From contig CACWXP010000011.1 in the NCBI GenBank assembly GCA_902764875.1, positions 32,485 to 96,484 on the forward strand: a stretch of 64,000 bases of DNA. The letters run 5' to 3'. The position numbers and the translations under genes were made by a program. How positions within the stretch are numbered: the stretch's first letter is position 1; the number at the start of each line of letters is the position of its first letter. The notes below the pieces were generated by a model. The model was not told the origin of the DNA, ran no database searches, and saw nothing but the letters and a program-made list of their open reading frames with translations. This DNA comes from an uncultured Eubacteriales bacterium (GTDB taxonomy: Bacteria; Bacillota; Clostridia; Christensenellales; Aristaeellaceae). This document shows, one piece after another, positions 26,819 through 34,969 of this stretch.

Positions 26819-27877
26819 ATGAACCGTTATCGCGAAATCTCTTCTGCCCTTCTTTCCTGGTATGACCGATGCGCCCGGGACCTCCCCTGGCGCGGTATCC
26901 ATGATGCCTATCGAACGTGGATCAGCGAAATCATGCTGCAGCAGACAAGGGTCGATACCGTTATTCCCTATTATAAGCGTTTTCTTGCCCGTTTTCCTTC
27001 CCTTACGGATCTGGCGGCAGGAGATGAAGCGGAAGTGCTGAAGCTTTGGGAGGGACTGGGATATTATTCCCGGGCTCGCAACCTGCTGAAGGGCGCACGG
27101 CAGGTAGTAGAGGAATACAGCGGAAAGCTTCCTAAAGATCCGCGGCTGCTGGCCAAAATCAGCGGTATCGGCCCCTATACGGCAGGCGCTATTGCTTCCA
27201 TCGCATATGACATTCCCGTTCCGGCAGTGGACGGAAACGTGCAGCGGGTTTATTCCCGGGTTTTCGGCGTCCGGGAGAATATCCGTCTTCCTGCAGAAAG
27301 AAGCAAACTGGACAAACTCGCCGAAGTACTTGTACCGCAGGACCGCCCCGGCGACTATAACCAGGCAGTGATGGATCTCGGGGCTACGGTCTGTATTCCC
27401 GGCACGCCGAATTGCGATCAGTGTCCCCTTTCCGATTTCTGCAATGCCTTTGAACGGGGCGACGCCGCGGATCTTCCCCTGATTCCCGGAAAACCGGCGT
27501 CGAGAATCATTCGATGGACCGTAGCCGTGATTACGGACGGAAAAAGAACACTGGTTCGGCAGCGGACGGAATCCCTGCTCCAGGGGCTTTGGTGTTTTCC
27601 GATGCTGGAATGTTCCTCCGAAGAAACGCCCTCAATGCTGGTACGCAAGTTTCATCTTGCGGCAGAGCCCATCAGGAATTCCATACATGCCCGCCATGTT
27701 TTCACGCACCTGGTCTGGGAGATGGATGTTCTGCCCCTGAGAACCGCAGCCGGGAAGAAAGTTCCCGCCGGATACCGGTGGGTCTCGACGGACGAACTGA
27801 ACGCGCTTGCTTTTCCGGCGGCTATGAACGCCGCCCTGCGGACCGCAAAAGAGCTCCTCCGGGAAGAGGAGCTCTGA
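26819..27877 (+). CDS. mutY: A/G-specific adenine DNA glycosylase
   Basis: The 352-residue enzyme removes adenine opposite 8-oxoguanine. EIMLQQTRVDTV holds the catalytic Glu region, GIGPYTAGAIASIAY the helix-hairpin-helix and VPAVDGNVQRVYSR the catalytic Asp. CIPGTPNCDQCPLSDFC gives the 4Fe-4S ligands with C-x6-C-x2-C-x5-C spacing. A NUDIX-like C-terminal domain recognises oxoG. It is divergent from groESL. Its last codons contain the terminator of the opposite-strand gene. Confidence 0.97.
   Translation: MNRYREISSALLSWYDRCARDLPWRGIHDAYRTWISEIMLQQTRVDTVIPYYKRFLARFPSLTDLAAGDEAEVLKLWEGLGYYSRARNLLKGARQVVEEYSGKLPKDPRLLAKISGIGPYTAGAIASIAYDIPVPAVDGNVQRVYSRVFGVRENIRLPAERSKLDKLAEVLVPQDRPGDYNQAVMDLGATVCIPGTPNCDQCPLSDFCNAFERGDAADLPLIPGKPASRIIRWTVAVITDGKRTLVRQRTESLLQGLWCFPMLECSSEETPSMLVRKFHLAAEPIRNSIHARHVFTHLVWEMDVLPLRTAAGKKVPAGYRWVSTDELNALAFPAAMNAALRTAKELLREEEL
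27846..27875 (-). terminator. Terminator of the M18 aminopeptidase gene, inside the mutY 3' end
   Basis: The minus transcript forms a perfect 9-bp stem GAGCTCCTC-TTCCCG-GAGGAGCTC followed by TTTTGC. These bases also encode the last residues of MutY (KELLREEEL). Confidence 0.75.
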
Positions 27878-27897
27878 GAGATCCGACTGTTATATCA

Positions 27898-29280
27898 TTA
27901 CGCGTTGAGCATAAAAGCCCGGTACGCCTTGTCGGCCTCATACAGGTCCGCTTTGGAAATAATTTCCATTGGAGCGTGCATATTCAGCACCGCAACGCCG
28001 CTGTCGATGACCTCCATACCGTAAAGAGCACAGATATAGGCGATGGTACCGCCGCCGCCCTGATCCACACGGCCAAGCTCGGCCGTTTGCCAGGAAACCT
28101 TGCAGTCGTCCATAATGCGGCGAACTTTTCCGATGAATTCGGCATTGGCATCGTTGGATCCGCTTTTCCCGCGGGTGCCGGTAAACTTATTGTAGCAAAC
28201 ACCGCGGCCGAGGAAAGCGGCATTTTTCTTTTCAAAAGCAGAAGCATACAGCGGATCGAAGCCGGCGCTGACGTCGCAGGAAAGCATTCGGCTGTTCTGC
28301 AGGGCGCGGCGAACGGTGAGTTCGCTGTACTGCCCCATCAGATTCGCAATTTCGGCCAGGGCGTTTTCCAGATACCTTGCCCGCATGCCGGTTGCGCCGA
28401 CGCTGCCGATTTCTTCTTTATCCACAAGCATACCGCAGCATGTGAACTCCGGAATGGACGGCAGTGAAAGGAGCGCATCCAGTTCGGCAAAAGCACAGCT
28501 TCTGTCGTCATGGCCATAGCCGATGATCATGGAACGGTCGAGACCAAAGTCCCTGGCCTTTTCCGCGGGAACGGCCTCAATCTCGGCAGAAAGCATGTCT
28601 TCTTCCTCGATACCGTATTCGTCTTTCAGAATTCTAAGGAGCTGAGCCTTGACGGGTTCCTTTTCCTCTTCTTCGAGGGGTTTCCCGGCAAGAATGATAT
28701 CCAGGTTTTCGCCGGTGATCGCCTCGCTGAGCTTCTTTGACGCCTGGTCCTGGGAAAGGTGGACCAGGAGGTCGCTGATGCCGACAACCGGATCATCGTC
28801 TTTTTCGCCGATACAGATGTTGATCATCGTTCCGTCTTTCCTGACAACGACACCGTGAAGCGCCATCTGCCTGGCTACCCACTGGTATTTCTTGATTCCG
28901 CCGTAGTAATGCGTGTCGGCCAAAGCAAAATCGGCGTCCTCGTAGAAGGGATTCTGTTTCAGATCAACCCGCGGGGAATCGATATGAGCGCCGACAATAT
29001 TCATTCCGGCTTCCAGCGGATGCTTTCCGATATGGAATGCGACAACCGCCTTGTTCATCTGATTCAGATAGACTTTATCGCCAGATTTCAGCTTTTTCTT
29101 TTCATGGACCGCCTTTTCGAGGGAAAGGTAACCTTTCTTCTCCAGCGCATCCACAATGTAATTCACGCATTCCCGTTCCGTTTTTCCCCGGTTCAGAAAG
29201 TCTTTATACCGTTCCGCCAGCAGATCGACCTTTTTCAGATCGGTCTTATTATAGGTTTTCCATGCATTGGGTCTTTCCAT
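27898..29280 (-). CDS. M18 family aminopeptidase
   Basis: The 460-residue zinc peptidase removes N-terminal acidic or neutral residues in the cytoplasm. Family motifs are NIVGAHIDSPRVDLKQ (metal His and Asp), GYGHDDRSCAFAELDAL (metal Asp), LVDKEEIGSVGATG (catalytic and metal Glu), SCDVSAGFDP, and the C-terminal NMHAPMEIISKADL with the last metal His. Length and order fit clostridial M18 enzymes. It is monocistronic with its own promoter and terminator. Confidence 0.95.
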   Translation of the reverse strand: MERPNAWKTYNKTDLKKVDLLAERYKDFLNRGKTERECVNYIVDALEKKGYLSLEKAVHEKKKLKSGDKVYLNQMNKAVVAFHIGKHPLEAGMNIVGAHIDSPRVDLKQNPFYEDADFALADTHYYGGIKKYQWVARQMALHGVVVRKDGTMINICIGEKDDDPVVGISDLLVHLSQDQASKKLSEAITGENLDIILAGKPLEEEEKEPVKAQLLRILKDEYGIEEEDMLSAEIEAVPAEKARDFGLDRSMIIGYGHDDRSCAFAELDALLSLPSIPEFTCCGMLVDKEEIGSVGATGMRARYLENALAEIANLMGQYSELTVRRALQNSRMLSCDVSAGFDPLYASAFEKKNAAFLGRGVCYNKFTGTRGKSGSNDANAEFIGKVRRIMDDCKVSWQTAELGRVDQGGGGTIAYICALYGMEVIDSGVAVLNMHAPMEIISKADLYEADKAYRAFMLNA

Positions 29281-29308
29281 TTATTTTCCACCATCCTTTT
29301 CCTGGGGA

Positions 29309-29337
29309 ATTTTACCACGAATGGCAATGAAAAACAA
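29309..29337 (-). promoter_or_regulatory. Promoter of M18 aminopeptidase gene
   Basis: Minus-strand TTGTTT (29332-29337) and TAAAAT (29309-29314), spacing 17 bp, downstream of the terminator at 29340. Confidence 0.6.
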
Positions 29338-29339
29338 CG

Positions 29340-29365
29340 AATAAAAATCCCCGCGGCAGCGGGGA
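29340..29365 (-). terminator. Intrinsic terminator of the LexA-like pair
   Basis: CCCCGC-TGCC-GCGGGG followed by ATTTTTAT in the minus transcript. Confidence 0.85.
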
Positions 29366-29372
29366 CTCCGGA

Positions 29373-29645
29373 TTATCCGGCTTGGCGCATTTCCATCAGG
29401 GCTACGCGGGTTAAATAGTACTTTCTTTTTGATTCGGTTCCCTGCCTGAGGAGGCCTTCGTTAACCATGCGCTGGAGATACCCGGCGGTGGTCGAAGTGG
29501 ACATGAGACCGGCGGCTTCTCCGATTTCACGGACACTGGGCTGGCGGCCCGTTTCGTTTGAGAAGGAGAGAATGTAGCGGAGAATGAGTTCTCTCGTCTG
29601 GGTGTTTCTCGGTGAGCGACTGTACATGCTTTTCATCCTTTCCAA
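29373..29645 (-). CDS. Stand-alone LexA-type winged-helix DNA-binding protein
   Basis: The 90-residue protein resembles only the LexA N-terminal domain: RELILRYILSFSNETGRQPSVREIGEAAGL (in pieces, the LexA pattern G-x-x-P-S-V-R-E-I) and STTAGYLQRMVNEGLL, the recognition region. The S24 peptidase half is absent, so self-cleavage is impossible. Its stop lies 2 bp after the XRE-S24 gene on the same transcript, suggesting the two proteins share one regulatory system. Confidence 0.8.
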   Translation of the reverse strand: MERMKSMYSRSPRNTQTRELILRYILSFSNETGRQPSVREIGEAAGLMSTSTTAGYLQRMVNEGLLRQGTESKRKYYLTRVALMEMRQAG

Positions 29646-29647
29646 TC

Positions 29648-30439
29648 TTATATGTCATTCAATTCATCTTCACTGGCAAACAATTCATCATCAATGATTC
29701 CGAGCACCTTTCCGATGCAACGAACTTCGTCGCCTTCTCCGAAATGCATAACGGGGTATCTGGGGTTCAGACTGTGGAGGCCGTCGCGCTGGTATACCTT
29801 GATGTATCCGGCATCGCCGCAGACGAAGATCGCAACGTCGCCGGGGCGAATTTTTGCCCCATGCTGGACAAGGACACGGTCGCCGTCATGGAACTCGGGC
29901 TCCATGCTGTCTCCGCTGACGCGAATAATTTCATCGGCAAGGATGGTCAACGGCGTTTCCTCAATCCAAACCTTTTCTCCGCAGCTTTCCCCGAGAAAGG
30001 CGCAGGGGCCGGCACAGGCAGAAAGATCGCTCATGAACACAGAGATCAGCTTCCTCTTTTTTGCCGGATTCAGATCGGGTTTTTGAAGCTCAATCAGGGT
30101 ATCCATCTGGCGGAGGATGATTTTCCGGTGGTAATCCGTGAGACTGGCGTATCTCCTCCGAAACTCATCGGGGACACTGAGCTCCTCCTTGTCGTTCGGA
30201 ATCCCGAAAAACTCATTGAGAGGAATATCCAGCGCATCACAGATTACGGGAACGCTGCTGATATCCGGACGGCTGCGGCCTGCCTCCCACGCGCCGACAG
30301 CATTCTTCCGGACGGAGACGAGGGCGCCGAGTTCTTCCTGGCTCATTTTTTTGCGGCGGCGATTCTCCCTGATCAGCTCAGCGAAGGGAACGCCGGCAGC
30401 ATTCAGCATATCAGTGTTCTTCAGTTCCTGTCTTCCCAT
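29648..30439 (-). CDS. XRE-family repressor with S24 (LexA-like) peptidase domain
   Basis: Residues 20-75 form an XRE helix-turn-helix (RENRRRKKMSQEELGALVSV, NAVGAWEAGRSRPD). Residues 165-245 are an S24 peptidase: VSGDSMEPEF carries the Ser nucleophile and GYIKVYQR the Lys. A possible Ala-Gly cleavage site sits in SACAGPC near residue 140. This is the build of phage CI/ImmA-type and SOS-like repressors that cut themselves on RecA activation. The promoter overlaps GGGAAC half-sites, consistent with autoregulation. Confidence 0.9.
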   Translation of the reverse strand: MGRQELKNTDMLNAAGVPFAELIRENRRRKKMSQEELGALVSVRKNAVGAWEAGRSRPDISSVPVICDALDIPLNEFFGIPNDKEELSVPDEFRRRYASLTDYHRKIILRQMDTLIELQKPDLNPAKKRKLISVFMSDLSACAGPCAFLGESCGEKVWIEETPLTILADEIIRVSGDSMEPEFHDGDRVLVQHGAKIRPGDVAIFVCGDAGYIKVYQRDGLHSLNPRYPVMHFGEGDEVRCIGKVLGIIDDELFASEDELNDI

Positions 30440-30463
30440 AACGCATCACTCCTTTGCGGGAAC

Positions 30464-30493
30464 ATTATAGCACAATTGTATTGTCGATGTAAA
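30464..30493 (-). promoter_or_regulatory. Promoter of the XRE-S24 gene
   Basis: Minus-strand TTTACA (30488-30493) and TATAAT (30464-30469) with 18-bp spacing and an extended TGc before the -10. A GGGAACA half-site abuts the -10. Confidence 0.65.
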
Positions 30494-30494
30494 G

Positions 30495-30520
30495 GGGAAC
30501 AAAATAATTTTTTTGTTCCC
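30495..30520. promoter_or_regulatory. Inverted repeat operator between the XRE-S24 and argF genes
   Basis: Arms GGGAACAAAA and TTTTGTTCCC are perfect over 10 bases with a 6-base A/T centre. It abuts the -35 box of the XRE-S24 promoter, and a further GGGAACA copy lies by its -10. It is probably the repressor's own operator. Confidence 0.6.
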
Positions 30521-30555
30521 TTCTGTGCTTTCTTTGTCCACAGGGTTTCTCCCGA

Positions 30556-30584
30556 TTGACCCGGCACCCTCTAGCCCCTATAAT
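30556..30584 (+). promoter_or_regulatory. Promoter of argF
   Basis: TTGACC (30556-30561) and TATAAT (30579-30584) with 17-bp spacing. Confidence 0.75.
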
Positions 30585-30619
30585 ATCATTATATTATCAT
30601 AACCAGAGGAGTGTAAAAC

Positions 30620-31603
30620 ATGTTCCACCTTCAGCAGAAATGTTTCCTGAAACTTCTTGACCTGAGCCCGGAAGAGATTACCGGACTGCTGGACCTGGCC
30701 GCAGATCTGAAAGCAAAGAAAAAGGCCGGCATCCCTCATGCTCTTCATGCGGGAAAAAATATTGCCCTTATTTTTGAAAAAACCAGCACGCGTACGCGCT
30801 GCGCCTTTGAGGTTGCAGCCTACGACCTGGGTATGAACTGTACTTATCTGGATCCTTCGGGAAGCCAGATCGGCAAAAAAGAAAGCATTGCCGATACTGC
30901 CCGGGTTCTGGGCCGTATGTATGACGGCATTGAATACCGCGGTTTTGGCCAGCAGATCGTAGAAGATCTTGCCCGCTATTCAGGCGTTCCCGTTTGGAAC
31001 GGACTGACAAACGAATTCCATCCGACGCAGATTCTCGCGGACTTCCTCACGATCCGGGAGCATTTCGGATTCCTGAAAGGCATTAAGCTGGTTTATCTCG
31101 GAGACGCACGTTATAACATGGGAAATTCACTGATGGTCGGCTGCGCGAAGATGGGCATGCACTTTGTTGCCTGCGCCCCAAAGAAATACTGGCCGGATGA
31201 AAAACTGATCACCGACTGCCGGACCATCGCAGCCGTTACCGACGCCACGCTGGAATTCTCGGAAGACGTTTCGTCGGTTGCCGGTGCCCACGCGATCTAT
31301 ACGGACGTCTGGGTTTCCATGGGAGAGCCGGATTCCGTTTGGGAAGAAAGAATTCAGGATCTGATTCCCTACCGTGTTACGGGGGAAATCATGCGTAAGG
31401 CAGGATCCCAGTGCGTATTCATGCACTGCCTGCCCTCTTTCCACGACCTTAACACGGCCATCGGAAAAAGTATCTTTGAAAAGTTCGGCGTGGACTGTAT
31501 GGAAGTAACGGACGAAGTTTTTGAAGGGCCCCAATCCATTGTATTCGACGAAGCAGAAAACCGCATGCACACCATCAAGGCTGTTATGGCCGCGACGCTC
31601 TGA
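30620..31603 (+). CDS. argF: Ornithine carbamoyltransferase
   Basis: The 327-residue enzyme joins carbamoyl phosphate to ornithine to give citrulline. The carbamoyl-phosphate motif is [16 protein letters not shown], the HPTQ motif follows in [12 protein letters not shown], and the ornithine loop Cys lies in [10 protein letters not shown]. It stands alone, not in an arg or arc operon, so anabolic or catabolic use cannot be told from context. GAGGAG precedes the ATG. Confidence 0.96.
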   Translation: MFHLQQKCFLKLLDLSPEEITGLLDLAADLKAKKKAGIPHALHAGKNIALIFEKTSTRTRCAFEVAAYDLGMNCTYLDPSGSQIGKKESIADTARVLGRMYDGIEYRGFGQQIVEDLARYSGVPVWNGLTNEFHPTQILADFLTIREHFGFLKGIKLVYLGDARYNMGNSLMVGCAKMGMHFVACAPKKYWPDEKLITDCRTIAAVTDATLEFSEDVSSVAGAHAIYTDVWVSMGEPDSVWEERIQDLIPYRVTGEIMRKAGSQCVFMHCLPSFHDLNTAIGKSIFEKFGVDCMEVTDEVFEGPQSIVFDEAENRMHTIKAVMAATL

Positions 31604-31627
31604 TCGTACCGTACAGCAACAGCGAAC

Positions 31628-31666
31628 AATAAAAACGCGCTCCGTATCAAGAGCACGTTTTTATTG
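31628..31666. terminator. Bidirectional terminator between argF and dapF
   Basis: AATAAAAACG(c)GCTC ... GAGC(a)CGTTTTTATT forms a stem with T tracts on both strands, serving both convergent genes. Confidence 0.85.
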
Positions 31667-31677
31667 TTTGTCGTTCT

Positions 31678-32475
31678 TCAGACAGGCCATTCGCCGTCAA
31701 ACACAAATTCGGCGGGGCCTTCCTGGAAAACATGATTCGTCTTTTCATCCCATTCAATACGGAGTGTCCCGCCGTTCAGATTCAGGAAAGCCCGGCGGTC
31801 AGTGAGGCCATTGGCCGCCGCCGCAACAAGGGTTGCGCAGGCGCCCGTTCCACAGGCCATTGTTTCCCCTGCGCCACGTTCCCATACGCGCATCCGGATC
31901 CGATCCCCGGCGAGAACTTCCGCGAATTCCGTATTGGTTCGGTTCGGAAAGAGCGGAGCTCTTTCGATAACCCTTCCGTAGTCCTCCACGTCGAAGGAAT
32001 CAACCTCGTCCACAAAGATTACAGCATGGGGATTACCCGTGCTGACCCTGGTAAACACGAATTCACGATCCTTTGCCGTAACCTTTTCACCGAGACCCTG
32101 AATTTCCGGTTCGCCCATATCCACTCGGACCGAGAGGGTTTTCCTTTTTTCCGCGTTGATCTTCAGTATTTTGATTCCGGCGCCCGTCATCAAAGAGACC
32201 TCGGTCTTTTTTGTCAGACCCCGGTCGAAAACGTATTTCCCAACGCACCGGGCGGCATTTCCGCACATTTCGGATTCGCTTCCGTCTGCATTGAACATCC
32301 GCATGCGGAAATCCGCCTCCGGATCGGGACAGATGAGCACAAGCCCGTCGCTTCCGACGCCGAAATGACGGTCACTGATCCGGCGGGCAACATCCTCCGG
32401 ATGTTCGACCTTTTCCTCAAAGCAGTTCACATAGATATAATCGTTTCCGATGCCCTGCATTTTCGTGAATTTCAT
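31678..32475 (-). CDS. dapF: Diaminopimelate epimerase
   Basis: The 265-residue enzyme converts LL- to meso-diaminopimelate for lysine and peptidoglycan. The two catalytic Cys lie in SEMCGNAARCVGKY and TMACGTGACATLV. QGIGNDYIYVN and STGNPHAVIF are further family motifs. It lies 24 bp after an unknown membrane-protein gene and is the last gene of the set headed by the GntR regulator. Confidence 0.97.
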   Translation of the reverse strand: MKFTKMQGIGNDYIYVNCFEEKVEHPEDVARRISDRHFGVGSDGLVLICPDPEADFRMRMFNADGSESEMCGNAARCVGKYVFDRGLTKKTEVSLMTGAGIKILKINAEKRKTLSVRVDMGEPEIQGLGEKVTAKDREFVFTRVSTGNPHAVIFVDEVDSFDVEDYGRVIERAPLFPNRTNTEFAEVLAGDRIRMRVWERGAGETMACGTGACATLVAAAANGLTDRRAFLNLNGGTLRIEWDEKTNHVFQEGPAEFVFDGEWPV

Positions 32476-32499
32476 ATTTCCGACCCCGCCTTTTTCTGA

Positions 32500-33027
32500 T
32501 TATTCAACATGGCCCGGCGCTTCCAGCGGCTCGCCCTGAAGCAGAGGCTCCTCTTCGCTCTCTTCTTCCTTCATTCCGCGGCGGATAAACTTATTCAGCT
32601 CTTCCAGCCGTTTGATTCTTCCCTGCACCCGATGGCCGGTTAGTGTTTTGCTGCGATATCGATCGAAAAGGGCTCGCACGCCCATGGTGACCGGAATGGC
32701 GGCCCAGAACCCGGTAAGCCCGGCCACAGCTGTTCCCACGCCCATGGCAGCACCACTTTTCACCATGCGGTAGGCGCCGTCCTTCAGGCCTGTCATGCCC
32801 GGTTTTTTTCCGAGAAGGACTTTTGCTCCCTCGGTTGCCGAAATAATGACAAAAGGAAGAAAAGGCGTCACGCTGGATGTCAACTCGGTGAGAATGCCCG
32901 TTTCCTCAAGAATACCGGAATCAACGGCAATCTGATCCATATAGGAAAGGCCCGTGGCAATCGTGTCAACCACGGTGTCGTGCTGACGTTTTCTGTATTC
33001 CTTTACCAATTCCTCATACGTCTTCAT
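32500..33027 (-). CDS. Hypothetical protein with hydrophobic centre
   Basis: I do not recognise this 175-residue protein. A helical N terminus (MKTYEELVKEYRKRQHDTVVD, in pieces) precedes two hydrophobic segments, about 50-68 (SSVTPFLPFVIISATEGA) and about 92-118 (SGAAMGVGTAVAGLTGFWAAIPV in pieces), then a basic and finally acidic tail. The glycine-rich hydrophobic run may insert in the membrane. It lies 19 bp after the coiled-coil gene and 24 bp before dapF. Confidence 0.7.
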   Translation of the reverse strand: MKTYEELVKEYRKRQHDTVVDTIATGLSYMDQIAVDSGILEETGILTELTSSVTPFLPFVIISATEGAKVLLGKKPGMTGLKDGAYRMVKSGAAMGVGTAVAGLTGFWAAIPVTMGVRALFDRYRSKTLTGHRVQGRIKRLEELNKFIRRGMKEEESEEEPLLQGEPLEAPGHVE

Positions 33028-33046
33028 TTTGAAGGTCCTCCCTGCA

Positions 33047-33517
33047 TCAGAAGAACTTGTTGATCACCGTGACAATGATCCATGCGCCGGCGGCAATTGC
33101 GATCAGTACTGTGAGATCGCGGATGATAGTCCCCTTTCGGTTCTTTTCTTTCCCGGCCACAGCCGGTTTGTTTGCAGCCTGCTTTTCAAGGGCCGCCAAA
33201 CGGTTCCGCAATTCTGTAAGATCACGGTCGTGGGCCCTGCGCTCTTCCTCCAGAGACGTTTCGGCCGCTTCCACCCGGGTCTGGATCGCCTGAATCCGGC
33301 GATCTTCCTCCGTCACCATCTTATCCACATCCCGGCGAAGATTGCCCTGATCCTCGCAGAGCCCTTCCGCCACAAGAGTCATTTCCGCCGTGAAGTTTTC
33401 GATCAACTGCGCCGTGCTTTCCCCGCGCACCATCTTCAGCGCGCCGTCCCAAAGCTTTTTCGGTTTTTCCTGGACAGCGACAGGCTTTTTTTCGGCAAGT
33501 TCTGTTTTTTCGCTCAT
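33047..33517 (-). CDS. Coiled-coil protein with C-terminal membrane anchor, unknown function
   Basis: The 156-residue protein has a long coiled coil at about 55-115 (EDQGNLRRDVDKMVTEEDRR and EEERRAHDRDLTELRNRLAALE in pieces) and one C-terminal transmembrane helix (LTVLIAIAAGAWIIVTVI), so it is tail-anchored with its coil in the cytoplasm. I chose ATG 33517, which has GGGAGG at good spacing; earlier starts are too close to it. It follows the GntR gene by 16 bp. Confidence 0.75.
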   Translation of the reverse strand: MSEKTELAEKKPVAVQEKPKKLWDGALKMVRGESTAQLIENFTAEMTLVAEGLCEDQGNLRRDVDKMVTEEDRRIQAIQTRVEAAETSLEEERRAHDRDLTELRNRLAALEKQAANKPAVAGKEKNRKGTIIRDLTVLIAIAAGAWIIVTVINKFF

Positions 33518-33533
33518 TTTTATCATCCTCCCG

Positions 33534-34244
33534 TCAGATTCGGAATACAAACCGGTCCCCGCGAATCAGCTGCAGGCTGTTGTGCAGAGGGCGGCCCTTC
33601 TGGTCGTAAACGACTTCATGCAAACGCATCAGCGGATCTCCCTTTTTAATGTTCAGGAGTTTTGCCTGATCATCGGTTGCAAAAGCCATTGAAATATCGT
33701 GGGACGCCTGTTTCGGCTCAATGCCGTAGTCCCGAAGGACGCCGTAAAGACTTCCGGCAAGGTTTTCGTTCTCAAGATAGGAATAGGCCATGGAAAAATG
33801 GTTCTTCTCCAGGACGACCGGAACACCGTCTGCCGTTCGTACCCGAAGGGTTTCCACCACCTTTGAACCTTCCCGCAGTTCCAGCTCGCAGATGTCGGAA
33901 TCATCGGCATTTACTTCCTTCACATGAACCAGGATCGTTCCGCCACGGAACCCGTTCAGCTTGCACGCATCGTGAAAACTGTGGATACTTTTCAGGTCCT
34001 GGCTGATGCGGGGTGTGGAAACAAAGGTGCCTTTCCCCTGCTTCTTTTCGAGAAGTCCTTCCGCAGTCAGCTCTGACAGTGCCCGACGAACCGTTACCCT
34101 GCTGACCTTATAAAGTGCCTCGAGCTCGTGTTCCGGGGGAATCCTGCTTCCGACAGGATACTTTCCGCGTTCAATATCCTCTGCCAGTCGCTGCATCAGC
34201 TGGTGGTAAAGAGGACTTGAACTTTCCGACTGAAGATTCTTCAT
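33534..34244 (-). CDS. GntR family regulator, HutC/UTRA type
   Basis: The 236-residue regulator has an N-terminal winged helix (PLYHQLMQRLAEDIERGKYP in pieces, IPPEHELEALYKVSRVTVRRAL, GKGTFVS) and a C-terminal UTRA ligand domain (LREGSKVVETLRVRTADGVPV in pieces, ending LQLIRGDRFVFRI). Such proteins usually sense sugar phosphates such as GlcN6P. I chose ATG 34244 behind GGAGGAACGCCTGT; the upstream frame crosses the operator. It heads the set leading to dapF. Confidence 0.92.
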   Translation of the reverse strand: MKNLQSESSSPLYHQLMQRLAEDIERGKYPVGSRIPPEHELEALYKVSRVTVRRALSELTAEGLLEKKQGKGTFVSTPRISQDLKSIHSFHDACKLNGFRGGTILVHVKEVNADDSDICELELREGSKVVETLRVRTADGVPVVLEKNHFSMAYSYLENENLAGSLYGVLRDYGIEPKQASHDISMAFATDDQAKLLNIKKGDPLMRLHEVVYDQKGRPLHNSLQLIRGDRFVFRI

Positions 34245-34260
34245 ACAGGCGTTCCTCCTG

Positions 34261-34284
34261 TTGTATTGATACATATTAATACAA
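34261..34284. promoter_or_regulatory. Probable GntR autoregulatory operator
   Basis: TTGTATT ... AATACAA inverted repeat spanning 24 bp, containing a tighter TGTATTGATACA palindrome. It begins a few bases after the predicted transcription start, ideally placed for repression. Confidence 0.65.
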
Positions 34285-34293
34285 CGCAAGAAC

Positions 34294-34322
34294 ATGATAC
34301 CATTTTCAACAGAAAAGTTCAA
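34294..34322 (-). promoter_or_regulatory. Promoter of the GntR operon
   Basis: Minus-strand TTGAAC (34317-34322) and TATCAT (34294-34299), spacing 17 bp. Confidence 0.65.
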
Positions 34323-34381
34323 GCCCGGTACGGTAAAGGCCGGCCCGATACGGACCGGCCGTAAGGAACACTGTGATTCCT

Positions 34382-34933
34382 TTACTCCACGGGGACAAAA
34401 TCAAGATCAGAAAGGAACTTCATTGCCTGGGTGATCTGGGCATCGGTCAGTGGTTGCGTGCCATTATCTGCGCCAAAGACGTTGAGACCCACCTCATATC
34501 CCTTGTAAAGTGTTACAAAGCAAGCAAAATCGAAGGACGGATCATCGGAGCGAAGAATCATGACCTTGGTTCCGTAATCGGTTTCCATAATGTCTATTTT
34601 CTCGTTCAGAGAGGGATCGTCATCCACAAGAGCATACATTTCCGCTTCGCTCAGGTCGTTCAGTCGCTCTACATTAGCATACTCTTCTAGGAATGAGATA
34701 ACAAGGGAGAAGGATGGTTTCGAGGGATCCTCACTTCCGAAAACCGCCCAGATATCCGTGTCCATGCTTTGTGTGTCCTCCAGACGGTATCCTTCCGGTG
34801 TGATGCCCCGGATATTGAAGGCACCGTTCACGGTAACAACGGTATAGTCTTCCTTCTTCGCAGACTCGGCAACAGCAAAGGTGCAGGACAGGACCAGCAT
34901 CAGGCACAGCAGCAAGGCTGACAATTTCTTCAT
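34382..34933 (-). CDS. Secreted protein of unknown function
   Basis: The 183-residue protein has a signal peptide (MKKLSALLLCLMLVLSCTFAVAES) cut near AVA-ES. The mature part is acidic, with VVTVNGAFNIRGITPEGYRL, FSLVISFLEEYANVERL (in pieces) and an end LTDAQITQAMKFLSDLDFVP. I know no family for it. It follows the SH3-domain gene by 36 bp on the same strand and may share its transcript. Confidence 0.75.
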   Translation of the reverse strand: MKKLSALLLCLMLVLSCTFAVAESAKKEDYTVVTVNGAFNIRGITPEGYRLEDTQSMDTDIWAVFGSEDPSKPSFSLVISFLEEYANVERLNDLSEAEMYALVDDDPSLNEKIDIMETDYGTKVMILRSDDPSFDFACFVTLYKGYEVGLNVFGADNGTQPLTDAQITQAMKFLSDLDFVPVE

Positions 34934-34969
34934 AACTGTTATCCTCCTATAATCATTGATTCAAACCGT

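Noticed and set aside
34331-34370. Terminator formed by GGCCGG/CCGGCC downstream of the secreted-protein gene
   Set aside because: The stem is good but no T tract follows on either strand.
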